A stretch of DNA of 64,000 nt from JAFLCL01 sp964502175 (GCA_964502175.1 CAZCVE010000027.1:52307-116306), one strand, 5' to 3'; counted from the stretch's first letter, positions 43,123-52,330 are shown. The notes: a model not told the origin generated them from the sequence alone. Numbers and translations: made by a program.

Positions 43123-43497
43123 ATGTCGTCTTCTGATGGTGGAACCGAGACCACCCCGGCGCCCGAGGCCACCCTGTACTGCTGGCGCTGCGATGACGTG
43201 TCGCGCGCGGTCTTGCCGTGGCCCCACTGGAACAAGATCTGGTGGGCGTGGTGCGCGATGATCGTCGTCATCACGGTCTGCTCGCCGATCATGGGCGCGG
43301 ACTACTTCTGCATGATCCCCACGATGATGGGCATCATCGTCGCGGGCGGTCCGATCTACCGGTACGCGCACGAGAAGCCGTCGTGCTCGGTGTGCTCGGC
43401 GATCCTCGACCCGTCGCGCAAGCACGGCACGGGCGTGCGCACCAAGCGCAAGGGCGTCGCGCCGGAGACCGAGACCGTCGAGGGCGCGGTCTCGTAG
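43123..43497 (+). CDS. Small membrane protein with a split Cys4 motif
   Basis: 124 residues. A CWRC pair (about residues 20-23) precedes two hydrophobic helices (about 41-57 and 62-78), and a CSVC pair (about 88-91) follows them; a basic tail (RTKRKG) ends the protein. The helices form a hairpin, so both Cys pairs face the same side of the membrane and could together make one zinc-ribbon-like site. The function is unknown. GAGGAGG precedes the ATG. It ends 9 bases before the peptidase gene start. Confidence 0.7.
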   Translation: MSSSDGGTETTPAPEATLYCWRCDDVSRAVLPWPHWNKIWWAWCAMIVVITVCSPIMGADYFCMIPTMMGIIVAGGPIYRYAHEKPSCSVCSAILDPSRKHGTGVRTKRKGVAPETETVEGAVS

Positions 43498-43506
43498 GAT
43501 CTCGCC

Positions 43507-45627
43507 GTGACACGAACCCGGAGAGGTCTCCTCGCGCTGCTGGCCTCGCTCGCCGCCGTGAGCGCCTCGACGACGTCGAGCGCGCGCGCACAAGACGCCG
43601 CTCGCCCCTACGACGCGAGCGCGCTGCTCGAGCACATCCGGCCGGGCGAGCCTGCGGGGCTCGCGCAGGCGCTCGGCATCACGTCGCTCGAGACCCTGCC
43701 GCTCTACGATCTCCACGTCGCGATCGACGACGAGCTCCGCGGCTTCGGCCTGCGCGAGCAGGTCGTGGTGACGAACACCGAGGCGCGCCCGTGGCGCGAC
43801 GTCGCGATGCGGATCTTCGTGAACGCGACGGTCGCGCCCGGGGCGACCCCGAACGTTCGCTTCCTCGAGGGCCGCTGCCTCGACGGCGTGGCCTGCGTGT
43901 TCGAGCAACCCTCGCCCAGCGTCATCGTCGTGCGCCCCGCGACGCCCGTCGCGCCTGGAGCTCACCTCCGCTTCGAGCTCGACCTCCAGGGCACGATGCC
44001 GGAGATCGAAGACGATCGCCTCTCGATGATGTCGCAAGGCCTCGAGAGCCTCGCCGCGCTCGAGGGAGGACAGACGGCGACGCCCGGCGACTACGGCCTC
44101 GTCGCGCACGGCGCGGACATCGGCTCGCTCGCGGCGTTCTATCCCGTGCTCGCGCGTCGGCGCGGCAGCGCGTGGGTGACCGACGACGGCGGCACGATGG
44201 GCGATCTCTCGACCGACGCGCCGCACCACGTGCGCGCGCGCATCGTCGTGCCCGAGGACATGCTCGTCGCGTCGAGCGGCGCAGAAGTGAGCGTCGCGAA
44301 CGTGAGCGACGCGCCGGGGCGGGCGCCGCGCAAGGAGGTCACGATCCACGCGGCGGCGGTGCGTGAGCTCGCGATCCTCGTCAGTCCGCGCTTCGTCACG
44401 AGCGAGTGTCAGGTCGAGGGCACACGCGTGCGCTCGTACTTCTTGATGCGCGACGGAGACGCAGGGCGTCACGTGGGCGACGTGGCGTGTGAGGCGTTTC
44501 GCGTGTTCACGCGCCGCTTCGGCAGCTACCCGTACACCGAGCTCGACGTGGTGGAGGCGCCGCTCGTCGGCGGCGCAGGCGGCGTGGAGTTCTCGGGGCT
44601 CGTGACGGTCGCCGTGATGTTCTACCGAGGAGCGCTCGAGGGCGGCGGCGGCGCGATCGGGATGCTCGGTGCGCTCGGCGCGCTCGGCGGCGACGGTGAC
44701 GACGGCGCTGGCGACACCGCGGGCGCGAGCCTCGACAGCCTCGCGCAGATGACCGCGTCGATGCGCGAGTTCGTCACCGCGCACGAGGTCGCGCACCAGT
44801 GGTGGCACGGCCTCGTCGGCAGCGACTCGCGCGCTCATCCGTGGGTCGACGAGTCGCTCGCGCAGTACTCCGCGATGCTCTACGTCGAGGAGCGACACGG
44901 CGCGGCGAGGGCGCGCGAAGAGGGCGAGCGTCAGGTCGCGATGAACTACCGCATGATGCGGATCCAGGGCCTCGCGGACGACGTCGTCGATCGGCCCACG
45001 TCGGCGTTCACCTCACCGATCGCCTACGCGGGGCTCGTCTACGGAAAGGGTCCGTTCTTCTACCGCGCCGTGCGCGAGCGCGTGGGCGACGCGGCGTTCT
45101 TCGCGGGTCTCGCTCGCTACGTGCGCGAGCACCGCTTCCGCGAGGCCAGCCCGACGGCGGTGATCGACGCGCTCGCGTCCGAGAGCGGCGCCCACGCGAC
45201 GGAGGTCCGCGCGCTCGCGCGGCGATGGCTGCACGAGCGACACGGCGACGACGATCTCGGGCCGAGCGACGCTGGCGCCGTGATGCGCACGATGATGCCG
45301 CCCGAGCTCGCCGCCGCGCTCGACGATCCGACGATGGGCCCGATCCTTCAGCAGATGATGGGCTCGATGCTCGGTGGTCTCGGCGCGGGCGGTCTCGGAG
45401 GAGGCGACGCGGAAGGCGGCGAAGACGTCGCGCTACCGCCCGAGCTGGGTGAGCTCTTCGGCGCAGGCGGCGAGATCGACGAGGACGCGGTCCGTCGGCG
45501 CATGGGCGAGCTCGGCGAAGACACCACGCCGCCCGAGAGACGCACGGGCGCGCGCCGTGGTGCGACGCCGCCGAGGACGAGCACCCCGCGAGGCCAGCGC
45601 TCGTCCGCACCGAGGCGCCTCCCGTGA
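43507..45627 (+). CDS. Exported M1-family (gluzincin) aminopeptidase-like metalloprotease
   Basis: 706 residues. A signal peptide ends near SARAQD (about 28). An N-terminal beta domain is followed by the catalytic site HEVAHQWWH with the third zinc ligand Glu 18 residues on (PWVDESLAQY), about residues 426-450. The GAMEN-like exopeptidase loop reads GGVEFSG, so substrate binding may differ. A Gly/Ala/Asp-rich insertion (GALGALGGDGDDGAGD) sits before the zinc site, and the C-terminal roughly 100 residues are low-complexity Gly/Met/Arg-rich. The GTG start is 6 bases after TAGGAT, which overlaps the previous stop. Its own stop overlaps the next GTG (GTGA). Confidence 0.85.
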   Translation: MTRTRRGLLALLASLAAVSASTTSSARAQDAARPYDASALLEHIRPGEPAGLAQALGITSLETLPLYDLHVAIDDELRGFGLREQVVVTNTEARPWRDVAMRIFVNATVAPGATPNVRFLEGRCLDGVACVFEQPSPSVIVVRPATPVAPGAHLRFELDLQGTMPEIEDDRLSMMSQGLESLAALEGGQTATPGDYGLVAHGADIGSLAAFYPVLARRRGSAWVTDDGGTMGDLSTDAPHHVRARIVVPEDMLVASSGAEVSVANVSDAPGRAPRKEVTIHAAAVRELAILVSPRFVTSECQVEGTRVRSYFLMRDGDAGRHVGDVACEAFRVFTRRFGSYPYTELDVVEAPLVGGAGGVEFSGLVTVAVMFYRGALEGGGGAIGMLGALGALGGDGDDGAGDTAGASLDSLAQMTASMREFVTAHEVAHQWWHGLVGSDSRAHPWVDESLAQYSAMLYVEERHGAARAREEGERQVAMNYRMMRIQGLADDVVDRPTSAFTSPIAYAGLVYGKGPFFYRAVRERVGDAAFFAGLARYVREHRFREASPTAVIDALASESGAHATEVRALARRWLHERHGDDDLGPSDAGAVMRTMMPPELAAALDDPTMGPILQQMMGSMLGGLGAGGLGGGDAEGGEDVALPPELGELFGAGGEIDEDAVRRRMGELGEDTTPPERRTGARRGATPPRTSTPRGQRSSAPRRLP

Positions 45628-46454
45628 CCGAAGCCTCGAGCACGACCCCGACGCCAGCGCCGACCAGCTCTCGGTGGCGCACGCTCGCGCTGGTCTCGAT
45701 CGTCGCCACCGTGTGTCTCGCGATCGGCCTCTGGCTCCTGCGGAGCGCGCTCGTCACCGCGATGATCCGTCGGAGCCTTCTCGAGCGAGGCGTCACTTGC
45801 GAGCCGTTCGACGTGAGCGCGAGCGCGTTGCTCGGCGAGCTCGAGATCGCACCCTCGCGCTGTGTGGTCGCCGAGGGCGTGGTCGCGGGTCTCGCGTGGG
45901 ACGCGCCGATCCACGCGTTCATCGACGGAAGCAACATGTCCGCGATCCAGATCGAGTCGCTCGAGATCACGCGTCGGCCGAGCGAGCACGAGGCGCCCGC
46001 CGCGCTCGGCGCCGCGCTCGGTGTCTGGGTGCAAGCGCCCCGTCGCGTGGGCGGTGTCGTGCACTTCGCCTCGCGCCTCTCGGAGATCGACAGCCCCGCG
46101 CTCTCCGTGGGTCACCTCACCGTCGCGCTCGAGGGCGCCGCGGAGACCGAGCTCGAGCTCGAGCGACTGTCGTGCCCAGCGCGCTCGGCAGGAGAGACCG
46201 TTCGGCTCACGTCCGACGGCCTCGCGCTCGCCTCGAGCAGCGGACCGTTCGGCCTCACCGCGGTGCCGCGTCTCCGCGACGTGGTGGTCGAGGCCGATCG
46301 CACGCGCGGCACGCTCGAAGGGACGATCGACGGAACCGTCGGCGTGCCAGGCTTCGGCTCGATCCAGATCGGCGCGCTCGCGGGCGATCAGCGCGTCGTC
46401 GTCACGGCCCAGCAGCTCGACGGTGACCCGCGCTGGGACGTCGAGCTGCGCTGA
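45624..46454 (+). CDS. Membrane-anchored protein, AsmA/GspN-like topology
   Basis: 276 residues: a short Ser/Thr/Pro N-terminus, one membrane helix (TLALVSIVATVCLAIGLWLL, about 17-36), then a beta-rich region of about 230 residues (ELEIAPSRCVVAEGVVAGLAW and QIESLEITRRP). The layout recalls AsmA/LmeA- or GspN-like lipid-contact proteins, but no signature is certain. The GTG start overlaps the peptidase stop, so it is co-translated with the M1 peptidase. It converges on the gene at 46458 with 3 bases between. Confidence 0.65.
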   Translation: MTEASSTTPTPAPTSSRWRTLALVSIVATVCLAIGLWLLRSALVTAMIRRSLLERGVTCEPFDVSASALLGELEIAPSRCVVAEGVVAGLAWDAPIHAFIDGSNMSAIQIESLEITRRPSEHEAPAALGAALGVWVQAPRRVGGVVHFASRLSEIDSPALSVGHLTVALEGAAETELELERLSCPARSAGETVRLTSDGLALASSSGPFGLTAVPRLRDVVVEADRTRGTLEGTIDGTVGVPGFGSIQIGALAGDQRVVVTAQQLDGDPRWDVELR

Positions 46455-46457
46455 CCA

Positions 46458-47651
46458 TCAGAACGACGAGCGGATCGTGCCGATCGCGCCGCCCTGCGTG
46501 GGCGAGACGTCGATGTTCATGTTGCGCACGACCTCGGGGAGGGCGCTCTCGTCCCAGCCCGCGTCCTGGATGAAGTCAGTCAGCGCGAAGATGACGGCGA
46601 GGGCGACGAAGCCCGTGGCGCTCATCGTCGCGAGGTAGGTCTCCCCGCTCACCGAGCTCCCGCCGAAGCCCCACGTGAGGAACGCCGCGAGGCCGCAGCC
46701 CACGGCGAACGCGCCGTTCATCAGCCAGCCGCGACCGACGTGCACGGGCACGAGCGCGGCGACGATCGAGTGGGCGACCATCGCGCCGAGGCTGCCTGCG
46801 AGCATGCCGCCGAGCACCGCGCGACCATCGCCGCGTGAAAACGCGCCGCCGAGCATGCCGCCGAACGTCGTGCCCCAGAGGAAGCCGGACTCGACGAAGC
46901 GAGAGCGCGACGTGTGCGGGCGGAGGCCGAAGCCCAGGCCCGCGCCGATGCCGAGACCGACCGCGCCGCCGACCGCCATGACGGCGAGGAGCCCATCGAT
47001 CGTGCCGCCTTCGCCCGCCGCGCCTGCACCGAACGCCGAGAGCGCGACGCCATAGCGGAGGCCCATCGCCATCGTCGTGGGCACGCCGCGCGGCGCCTCG
47101 GCGGCGAGCAGACCCGTGAGGCTCAGCGCGGCGCCGAGGAACGTCGACACGAAGCGGATGCGCACGACGTCGTCGCTCGAGCGGAGCGTCGCGCCAGTCA
47201 CGGGATCGAACGTCTGATCGAGATCGGCCCAGGTGACGATCGAGTTACCGAGGAGCACGCCGTACGCGCCCGTCGTGATCATGAGGTCGACGACCTCACC
47301 TGCGTTCGCGGTGTCTTCGAGGCGATCGCCGCGGCGACGCGCGGGCTGGAGCGGCTCGGCCGTCGGATAGACCTGCGGCGTGGGCTGGTAGACCGGCTGC
47401 GCGTAGGCCGAGGCCTGCGCCTGGGGCGCGGGAGCCTGCACCGCCACGCCGGCCTGAGCTTGCACGGGCGCGCCGAGCTGCGTCTGCGCAGGCGACACCT
47501 CCACCGTCGCGCTCGGCGGAGGCGGGACAGCCTCTCCTTGCGCGCCTTCCTGAACGATCTGCGCCAGCGCAGGCGGCGCGCCGACGAGCGTGATCAGCGC
47601 GAGGCACGCGAGAGAGCACGAGATCCAAAACCCCGAGGACCGTGTACGCAT
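46458..47651 (-). CDS. Exported protein with Pro/Gln/Ala linker and Gly-rich hydrophobic core
   Basis: 397 residues. A signal peptide ends PPALAQ (about 30). Residues 32-105 are a Pro/Gln/Ala/Val-rich linker. The rest contains many short Gly/Ala-rich hydrophobic stretches (GAAGEGGTIDGLLAVMAVGGAVGLGIGAG region and similar) with few charges, suggesting a multi-spanning or outer-membrane protein. No family is recognised. TAGCGT ends 7 bases before the ATG (47664-47659 on the minus strand), and no ribosome-binding site is visible. Confidence 0.65.
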   Translation of the reverse strand: MRTRSSGFWISCSLACLALITLVGAPPALAQIVQEGAQGEAVPPPPSATVEVSPAQTQLGAPVQAQAGVAVQAPAPQAQASAYAQPVYQPTPQVYPTAEPLQPARRRGDRLEDTANAGEVVDLMITTGAYGVLLGNSIVTWADLDQTFDPVTGATLRSSDDVVRIRFVSTFLGAALSLTGLLAAEAPRGVPTTMAMGLRYGVALSAFGAGAAGEGGTIDGLLAVMAVGGAVGLGIGAGLGFGLRPHTSRSRFVESGFLWGTTFGGMLGGAFSRGDGRAVLGGMLAGSLGAMVAHSIVAALVPVHVGRGWLMNGAFAVGCGLAAFLTWGFGGSSVSGETYLATMSATGFVALAVIFALTDFIQDAGWDESALPEVVRNMNIDVSPTQGGAIGTIRSSF

Positions 47652-47745
47652 GCGGCAAACGCTAGCACGAGAGATGTGAGAGCCCGAAAGAGCTGCCGAA
47701 CCCGCGGCGGGTGCGCGCCCACCCGGCATCGCACAGACTCGCGCG

Positions 47746-48354
47746 ATGACACACGCGCTCCGAGGTCCGATCACGCTCGCCGCGCTCGCGAGCACGCTCG
47801 CCCTCGGAGCTTGTGGCGGCGCACCCGTTCGGAGCGGCGCCGACGACCCCACGCGCCTCGAGCCACGGCGCCTCTTCCCGATGGGCGCCAACTACTCTTG
47901 GGCCCACGACAACGATCCGGGCGGAGGGCTTCCTCGCCAGACGTCGGTCCTGCGCGTCACCGCGTACGACGGTCACACCGCCCGCCTCGAGAGCCTCGCG
48001 AACGGCAACACGCGCACGTACCAGCTGCGCGACGACGGCATCTTCTGGGTGGAGTCGGAGATCTATCTCCTGCGCGCGCCGATCGCGCTCGGCGCGGAGT
48101 GGCCGTCGATGAACGGGCGCACCGCGCGCGTGAGCGACATCGACATCTCCGTCGACGTGCCCACGGGTCACTTCGATCACTGCGTGGAAGTCCGCGAAGA
48201 GGGCGGCACCTCGGGTCTCACGACGCGCACGATCTATTGCCCCGACGTCGGTCCGACCCTCATCGAAGCGCACCAAGCGCTGACCCTCGGCACGGGCGGC
48301 GTGACGGGCACTGGACGCCTCCAGGCATACCAGCAGGGCGACGACGACGAGTGA
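47746..48354 (+). CDS. Hypothetical lipoprotein
   Basis: 202 residues with a lipoprotein signal peptide (LASTLALGACGG, Cys near 23). The mature part begins with a DPTRLEPRRLFPMGANYSWAH segment, then beta-strand-rich sequence (RVTAYDGHTARLESL, TRTYQLRDDGIFWVE), a CVEVREE..TTRTIYCP Cys pair and a GVGPTLIE-like turn. Similar architecture occurs in small myxobacterial lipoproteins of unknown role. It lies 107 bases upstream of gyrB but probably on a separate transcript, as a gyrB promoter is visible. Confidence 0.7.
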   Translation: MTHALRGPITLAALASTLALGACGGAPVRSGADDPTRLEPRRLFPMGANYSWAHDNDPGGGLPRQTSVLRVTAYDGHTARLESLANGNTRTYQLRDDGIFWVESEIYLLRAPIALGAEWPSMNGRTARVSDIDISVDVPTGHFDHCVEVREEGGTSGLTTRTIYCPDVGPTLIEAHQALTLGTGGVTGTGRLQAYQQGDDDE

Positions 48355-48422
48355 GCCTGGAAGGGCCCCTCGGAGCGCCGTAATTTCCAATCAAAACGGG
48401 GCATTGTGGGCCACAGCCGAGA

Positions 48423-48451
48423 TTGCTGTGACCCCCTGAACAAGCTATCAT
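48423..48451 (+). promoter_or_regulatory. Predicted sigma-70-type promoter of gyrB
   Basis: TTGCTG (48423-48428) and TATCAT (48446-48451) are separated by exactly 17 bases. The -10 hexamer ends 10 bases before the gyrB ATG, leaving a leader of only a few bases and no ribosome-binding site. A small hairpin CACAGC/GCTGTG (48412-48430) overlaps the -35 and may be regulatory. Confidence 0.6.
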
Positions 48452-48461
48452 CCCGCCCCCC

Positions 48462-50966
48462 ATGAGCGAGAACGAGACCAAGGCCGAGGGCATGCCCTCT
48501 CAAGCGTCCCCGCCGGCCGGGCCCGCGAACCCTGCGGAGTACGATTCGAACAGCATCCAGGTGCTCGAAGGCCTCGAGGCCGTGCGCAAGCGGCCGGGCA
48601 TGTACATCGGCGACGTGCACGACGGCACGGGCCTCCATCACCTCGTGTGGGAGGTCGTCGACAATGCGGTCGACGAGCACCTCGCCGGTCACTGCAAAGA
48701 GATCACCGTCACCGTGCACTCGGATCAGTCGGTGACGGTCACCGACGATGGTCGCGGCATCCCCGTCGGCAGGCACGAGAAGGGTGTCAGTGCGGCCGAG
48801 GTCGTGATGACGGTCCTCCACGCAGGCGGCAAGTTCAACAACGACTCGTACAAGGTCTCTGCGGGTCTGCACGGCGTCGGCGTCTCTGCCGTCAACGCGG
48901 TGAGCGAGTGGCTGAAGCTCGAGATTCGTCGCGAGGGCAAGGTCTGGCAGCAGCTCTACCGACAGGGCGCGCCACAGGCTCCAATCGAGGCCGTGGGCAC
49001 GACCGACAAGACCGGCACGAAGGTCACCTTCAAGCCGGATCCGACGATCTTCTCCGTGCGTGAGATGCAGTGGTCCACGCTGCACAATCGCCTGCGTGAG
49101 ATCGCGTTCCTCAACGCGGGTCTCCACATCGACCTCGTCGAAGAGGCCGGAGAAGGCCGCAAGCAGCACTATCACTTCGAGGGAGGCATCCAGGAGTTCG
49201 TCCGCCTGCTCAACGAGAGCAAGACGCCGCTCCACCCGGAGGTGATCTCGATCTCGGACGAGCGCGAGCGCGTGCAGGTCGACATCGCCATGCAGTGGAG
49301 CGAGGCGTTCCAGGAGCAGATCACCTGCTACACGAACAACGTCCACAACAAGGACGGCGGCACGCACATGACCGGCCTTCGTGGCGCGCTCACGAAGACG
49401 CTCAACCAGTACGCGAGCGAGCACAACCTGCTCAAGGACCTCGGCAAGGGCGAGACGCTGTCGGGCGAGGACATCCGCGAAGGCCTCACGGCCATCGTGT
49501 CGATCAAGCACCCCGATCCCAGCTTCAGCTCGCAGACGAAGGACAAGCTCGTCTCGAGCGAGGTGAAGGGCATCATCGAGGGCGTCGTCAACGACAAGCT
49601 CGCGACGTTCCTCGAGGAGCACCCGGCCGAGGCGAAGAAGATCGTCGAGAAGTGCGTGCTCGCGGCGCGCGCGCGCGAGGCGGCGCGCAAGGCCCGCGAG
49701 AGCGTGCAGCGCAAGGGCGTGCTCGATCCGTCGAACCTCCCCGGCAAGCTCGCCGACTGTCAGGAGAAGGACCCCGCGAAGAGCGAGATCTACATCGTCG
49801 AGGGTGACTCGGCCGGAGGCTCGGCCAAGCAGGGTCGCGACCGCCGCACGCAGGCGATCCTGCCGCTGCGCGGCAAGATCCTGAACGTCGAGCGCGCGCG
49901 CTTCGAGAAGATGCTCGGCAACGATCAGGTGGGCACGCTGATCACCGCGCTCGGCATCGGCCTCGATCAGAACGGCACGTTCGAGATCACGAAGCTCCGC
50001 TACCACAAGATCGTGATCATGACGGACGCCGACGTGGACGGGAGCCACATCCGCACGCTCCTGCTCACGTTCTTCTACCGGCAGATCCCCGAGGCGATCC
50101 GTCAGGGCTACGTCTACATCGCGCAGCCGCCGCTCTTCAAAGTCACGAAGAAGAAGAAGGAGCAGTTCCTCAAGGACGAGGACGCGCTCGCGCACTACGT
50201 GACGGAAGCCGGCATCGACGGGCTCATCGTGCGCACCAAGACGGGCGTGGTGCCGCTCTCGGGCGCGCCGCTGCGCAACCTCCTCGATGACATGACCAAG
50301 TGGCGAAAGCTCCTGCGCTCGCTCGAGCGACGCACCGAGCCGAGCATCATCGAGGCGCTCGTGCGCGTGAGCGGGCTCGACGCCGACACGCTCGCCGATC
50401 GCACGAAGATCGACGAAGCGACGAAGCGCATCGAGGCGTACGTCGGCGGCAAGACGCCCGATCTGCTCCCGCTCGTGTTCTCGATCGAAGAGGACACCGA
50501 GCACTCGAGCCACCGCATCCGCGTCAAGACGCGCGCGGGCGTGTCGACGAAGGTGACGACGATCGATCGCGATCTGATCGACGGCGCCGACGTGAAGCAG
50601 CTGAGCGCGATCCACGCGGGCATCGCAGCGCTCGGCCAGCCGCCGTTCGTGGCGCTCGAGCAGGACGAGAACGGCGTGGAGATCTCGACGGAAGAGATCG
50701 GTCCCATCGACGCGCTCGTCGCGTACGTCGATGCGCGTGGTCGCAAGGGCCTCAACATCCAGCGCTACAAGGGCCTGGGTGAGATGAACGCCGAGCAGCT
50801 CTGGGAGACCACGATGAACCCGGAGGCGCGCGTGCTCCTCCAGGTGAAGATCGACGACGCGATCGAGACCGATCAGCTCTTCTCGCTCTTGATGGGCGAC
50901 GAGGTCGAGCCGCGGCGCAACTTCATCGAGACGCACGCGCTCGACGTGAAGGAGCTCGACATCTGA
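48462..50966 (+). CDS. gyrB: DNA gyrase subunit B
   Basis: 834 residues, the ATPase subunit that with GyrA introduces negative supercoils. GHKL ATPase: EAVRKRPGMYIGD, VDNAVDEHLAGHC, DDGRGIPVG and GLHGVGVSAVNA; transducer domain; TOPRIM motif EGDSAGGSAKQGRDR near residue 446; PLRGKILNVE; DADVDGSHIRTLLLTFFYR; C-terminal RYKGLGEMNAEQLWETTMNP. This set and the KQGRDR context indicate GyrB rather than ParE. Some 30 residues longer than E. coli GyrB, with a charged insertion before the C-terminal motif (about 620-720). Confidence 0.95.
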   Translation: MSENETKAEGMPSQASPPAGPANPAEYDSNSIQVLEGLEAVRKRPGMYIGDVHDGTGLHHLVWEVVDNAVDEHLAGHCKEITVTVHSDQSVTVTDDGRGIPVGRHEKGVSAAEVVMTVLHAGGKFNNDSYKVSAGLHGVGVSAVNAVSEWLKLEIRREGKVWQQLYRQGAPQAPIEAVGTTDKTGTKVTFKPDPTIFSVREMQWSTLHNRLREIAFLNAGLHIDLVEEAGEGRKQHYHFEGGIQEFVRLLNESKTPLHPEVISISDERERVQVDIAMQWSEAFQEQITCYTNNVHNKDGGTHMTGLRGALTKTLNQYASEHNLLKDLGKGETLSGEDIREGLTAIVSIKHPDPSFSSQTKDKLVSSEVKGIIEGVVNDKLATFLEEHPAEAKKIVEKCVLAARAREAARKARESVQRKGVLDPSNLPGKLADCQEKDPAKSEIYIVEGDSAGGSAKQGRDRRTQAILPLRGKILNVERARFEKMLGNDQVGTLITALGIGLDQNGTFEITKLRYHKIVIMTDADVDGSHIRTLLLTFFYRQIPEAIRQGYVYIAQPPLFKVTKKKKEQFLKDEDALAHYVTEAGIDGLIVRTKTGVVPLSGAPLRNLLDDMTKWRKLLRSLERRTEPSIIEALVRVSGLDADTLADRTKIDEATKRIEAYVGGKTPDLLPLVFSIEEDTEHSSHRIRVKTRAGVSTKVTTIDRDLIDGADVKQLSAIHAGIAALGQPPFVALEQDENGVEISTEEIGPIDALVAYVDARGRKGLNIQRYKGLGEMNAEQLWETTMNPEARVLLQVKIDDAIETDQLFSLLMGDEVEPRRNFIETHALDVKELDI

Positions 50967-51037
50967 GCACCGCGACTGCGGCGGCGCGCGCGCTGGAGGC
51001 CGAGCTCGCGCGGCTCGGCCGTCTGTCGCAGTTCGGT

Positions 51038-51565
51038 GTGCGCGCGCGTCGGGTGGAGCCGACCGGCAGCACCGCAGGCTCGTACCGCGAGGGCGCGGCG
51101 CGGGCGTTCGCGTCGATCGAGATCGATCTGAAGGCGGGCGTCTCGCCGGCGCTCGCGGGCCTCTTCGTCGCGTCGGGCCTCGGGCTGGCGGGCTTGGTGA
51201 TCGGCGTCGCGTGGGCGCTGTCGATGTCGATCTTCGATCGCTACGTGCAGGCGGCCGCGATCGTGTTCGCTGCGCTCGTCCTGGCGATCCCCGCGGAGCT
51301 GGCGCGTCGACGTCGCGTCGTGTTCGGGCCCGACGCGCTCGTGGTGCATCCATCGCCGATCGCGCTGGGCGCTGCACCGCTGCGGCTGCCGACGAAGCGC
51401 GTGCAGTCCCTCGCGCTGGTGGACGTGGGCTCGCGCGTGAACCTCGTCGCCCACACCGACGACGGCGTCTCCACGCTTCTCGAGGGCATGCTCCCCGCGA
51501 GCCGCGTGATCGACCTCCCGCGCGTGTACGCGGCCTACCGCGCCGCGCTCGACGCCGACGCCTGA
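51038..51565 (+). CDS. Membrane protein, first of a family of four divergent paralogues
   Basis: At least 175 residues: a short soluble start with GSYREG, two hydrophobic helices (LAGLFVASGLGLAGLVIGVAW and AAAIVFAALVLAIPAE), then a beta-rich domain (RRRVVFGPDALVVHPSP, PTKRVQSLALVDVG) like bacterial PH-type domains. The same order is seen in the proteins at 52405, 53232 and 53800. GTG 51038 is the first standard start, but the frame is open back to the gyrB stop and residues before 51038 (LEAELARLGRLSQFG) resemble the equivalent part of the 52405 protein, so translation may begin at a CTG (50963) that overlaps the gyrB stop as CTGA. Confidence 0.6.
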   Translation: MRARRVEPTGSTAGSYREGAARAFASIEIDLKAGVSPALAGLFVASGLGLAGLVIGVAWALSMSIFDRYVQAAAIVFAALVLAIPAELARRRRVVFGPDALVVHPSPIALGAAPLRLPTKRVQSLALVDVGSRVNLVAHTDDGVSTLLEGMLPASRVIDLPRVYAAYRAALDADA

Positions 51566-51589
51566 CAGGCCGCCTCGTGGGCAGCGAGA

Positions 51590-52330
51590 TCAGCCTCGCG
51601 CGGTGAGGAGGCCGGGATCGAGCGTGCGCAGCTCGCTCTCGGGGATCGGCTGTCGCGCCGTCCAGAGCTCGACGCGTCGCACGCTCCACCGATCGTTCGC
51701 GAGCAGCTCGAGCGTGCGCACGACGCTCGTGGCGCGATCGGTCGGGAGGTCTGCGATCTCTTCGTCGGTCTCGACGAGGAGGCACAGCACGACGAGCGCG
51801 CCCTTCGCAGATCCGTCGCGATCGTCCTTGCGCGCGAAGCGCGTGCGCACGTCGTCGCTCCAGCGATCGAAGCCGCGCGCAGCCTCGAGGACGTCCTTGG
51901 GGGGCGTGGTGCGGAGGCCCACGAGACGAAAGTCGAGCTGCGCGTCGAGCAACCTCTGCGCGACCGCGCGAAGTCGCTCGGCGCGCGGACGCTTCAGCGC
52001 GAGCGCGAGATCGCGCGACACGATCGGCGCCGCGTCGGCGTCGAAGGCCGCGAGCACGGCCACGACATCGGCCTGCGCCCCCGCTTCGACGTTCTCCGCC
52101 GCCTCCTCTTCCGCGTCGCGATCCCGGCGCACGCGCACGAAGAGCCACACGCCCATCGCGCACACGGCGATGGCGACGATCACGAGGATCGATGTGCGCT
52201 GGATCGTCTCGAGCGGGATCGTCGAGAGCCACCGCTCGATCGCGGCCCCGACGACACAGAGCGCGAAGAACACGGACAGAGAGAAGATCGACTGCGAGTC
52301 GAGAGGCCGACTTCGATGGCTCCAGCGCAC
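51590..52330 (-). CDS. DUF1517-like membrane protein
   Basis: 246 residues. Two membrane helices (about 15-33 and 48-66), a charged Glu/Ala/Arg-rich stretch, then a domain (about 85-246) that resembles DUF1517: VVLCLLVETDEEIADLP and RRVELWTARQPIPESELRTLDPGLL recall the typical VTLLVA..LP and VLWTPQ..LS..EL..YP.L features. Paralogous to the protein at 54468 (VVCLHVQTSEEIPDA, QVDLWSSSEPLSSGELTELD). The GTG start follows TACGAT by 6 bases. It converges on the gene ending at 51565. Confidence 0.65.
   Translation of the reverse strand: MRWSHRSRPLDSQSIFSLSVFFALCVVGAAIERWLSTIPLETIQRTSILVIVAIAVCAMGVWLFVRVRRDRDAEEEAAENVEAGAQADVVAVLAAFDADAAPIVSRDLALALKRPRAERLRAVAQRLLDAQLDFRLVGLRTTPPKDVLEAARGFDRWSDDVRTRFARKDDRDGSAKGALVVLCLLVETDEEIADLPTDRATSVVRTLELLANDRWSVRRVELWTARQPIPESELRTLDPGLLTARG

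Noticed and set aside
42895..44898. A 667-codon minus-strand open frame antisense to the small membrane and M1 peptidase genes
   Set aside because: Arg/His/Ala/Val-rich shadow; the plus strand holds the zinc-peptidase motif and signal peptide.
48234..52232. A 1332-codon minus-strand open frame across gyrB
   Set aside because: A shadow frame of gyrB; no domain, biased Arg/Asp/His/Leu composition.
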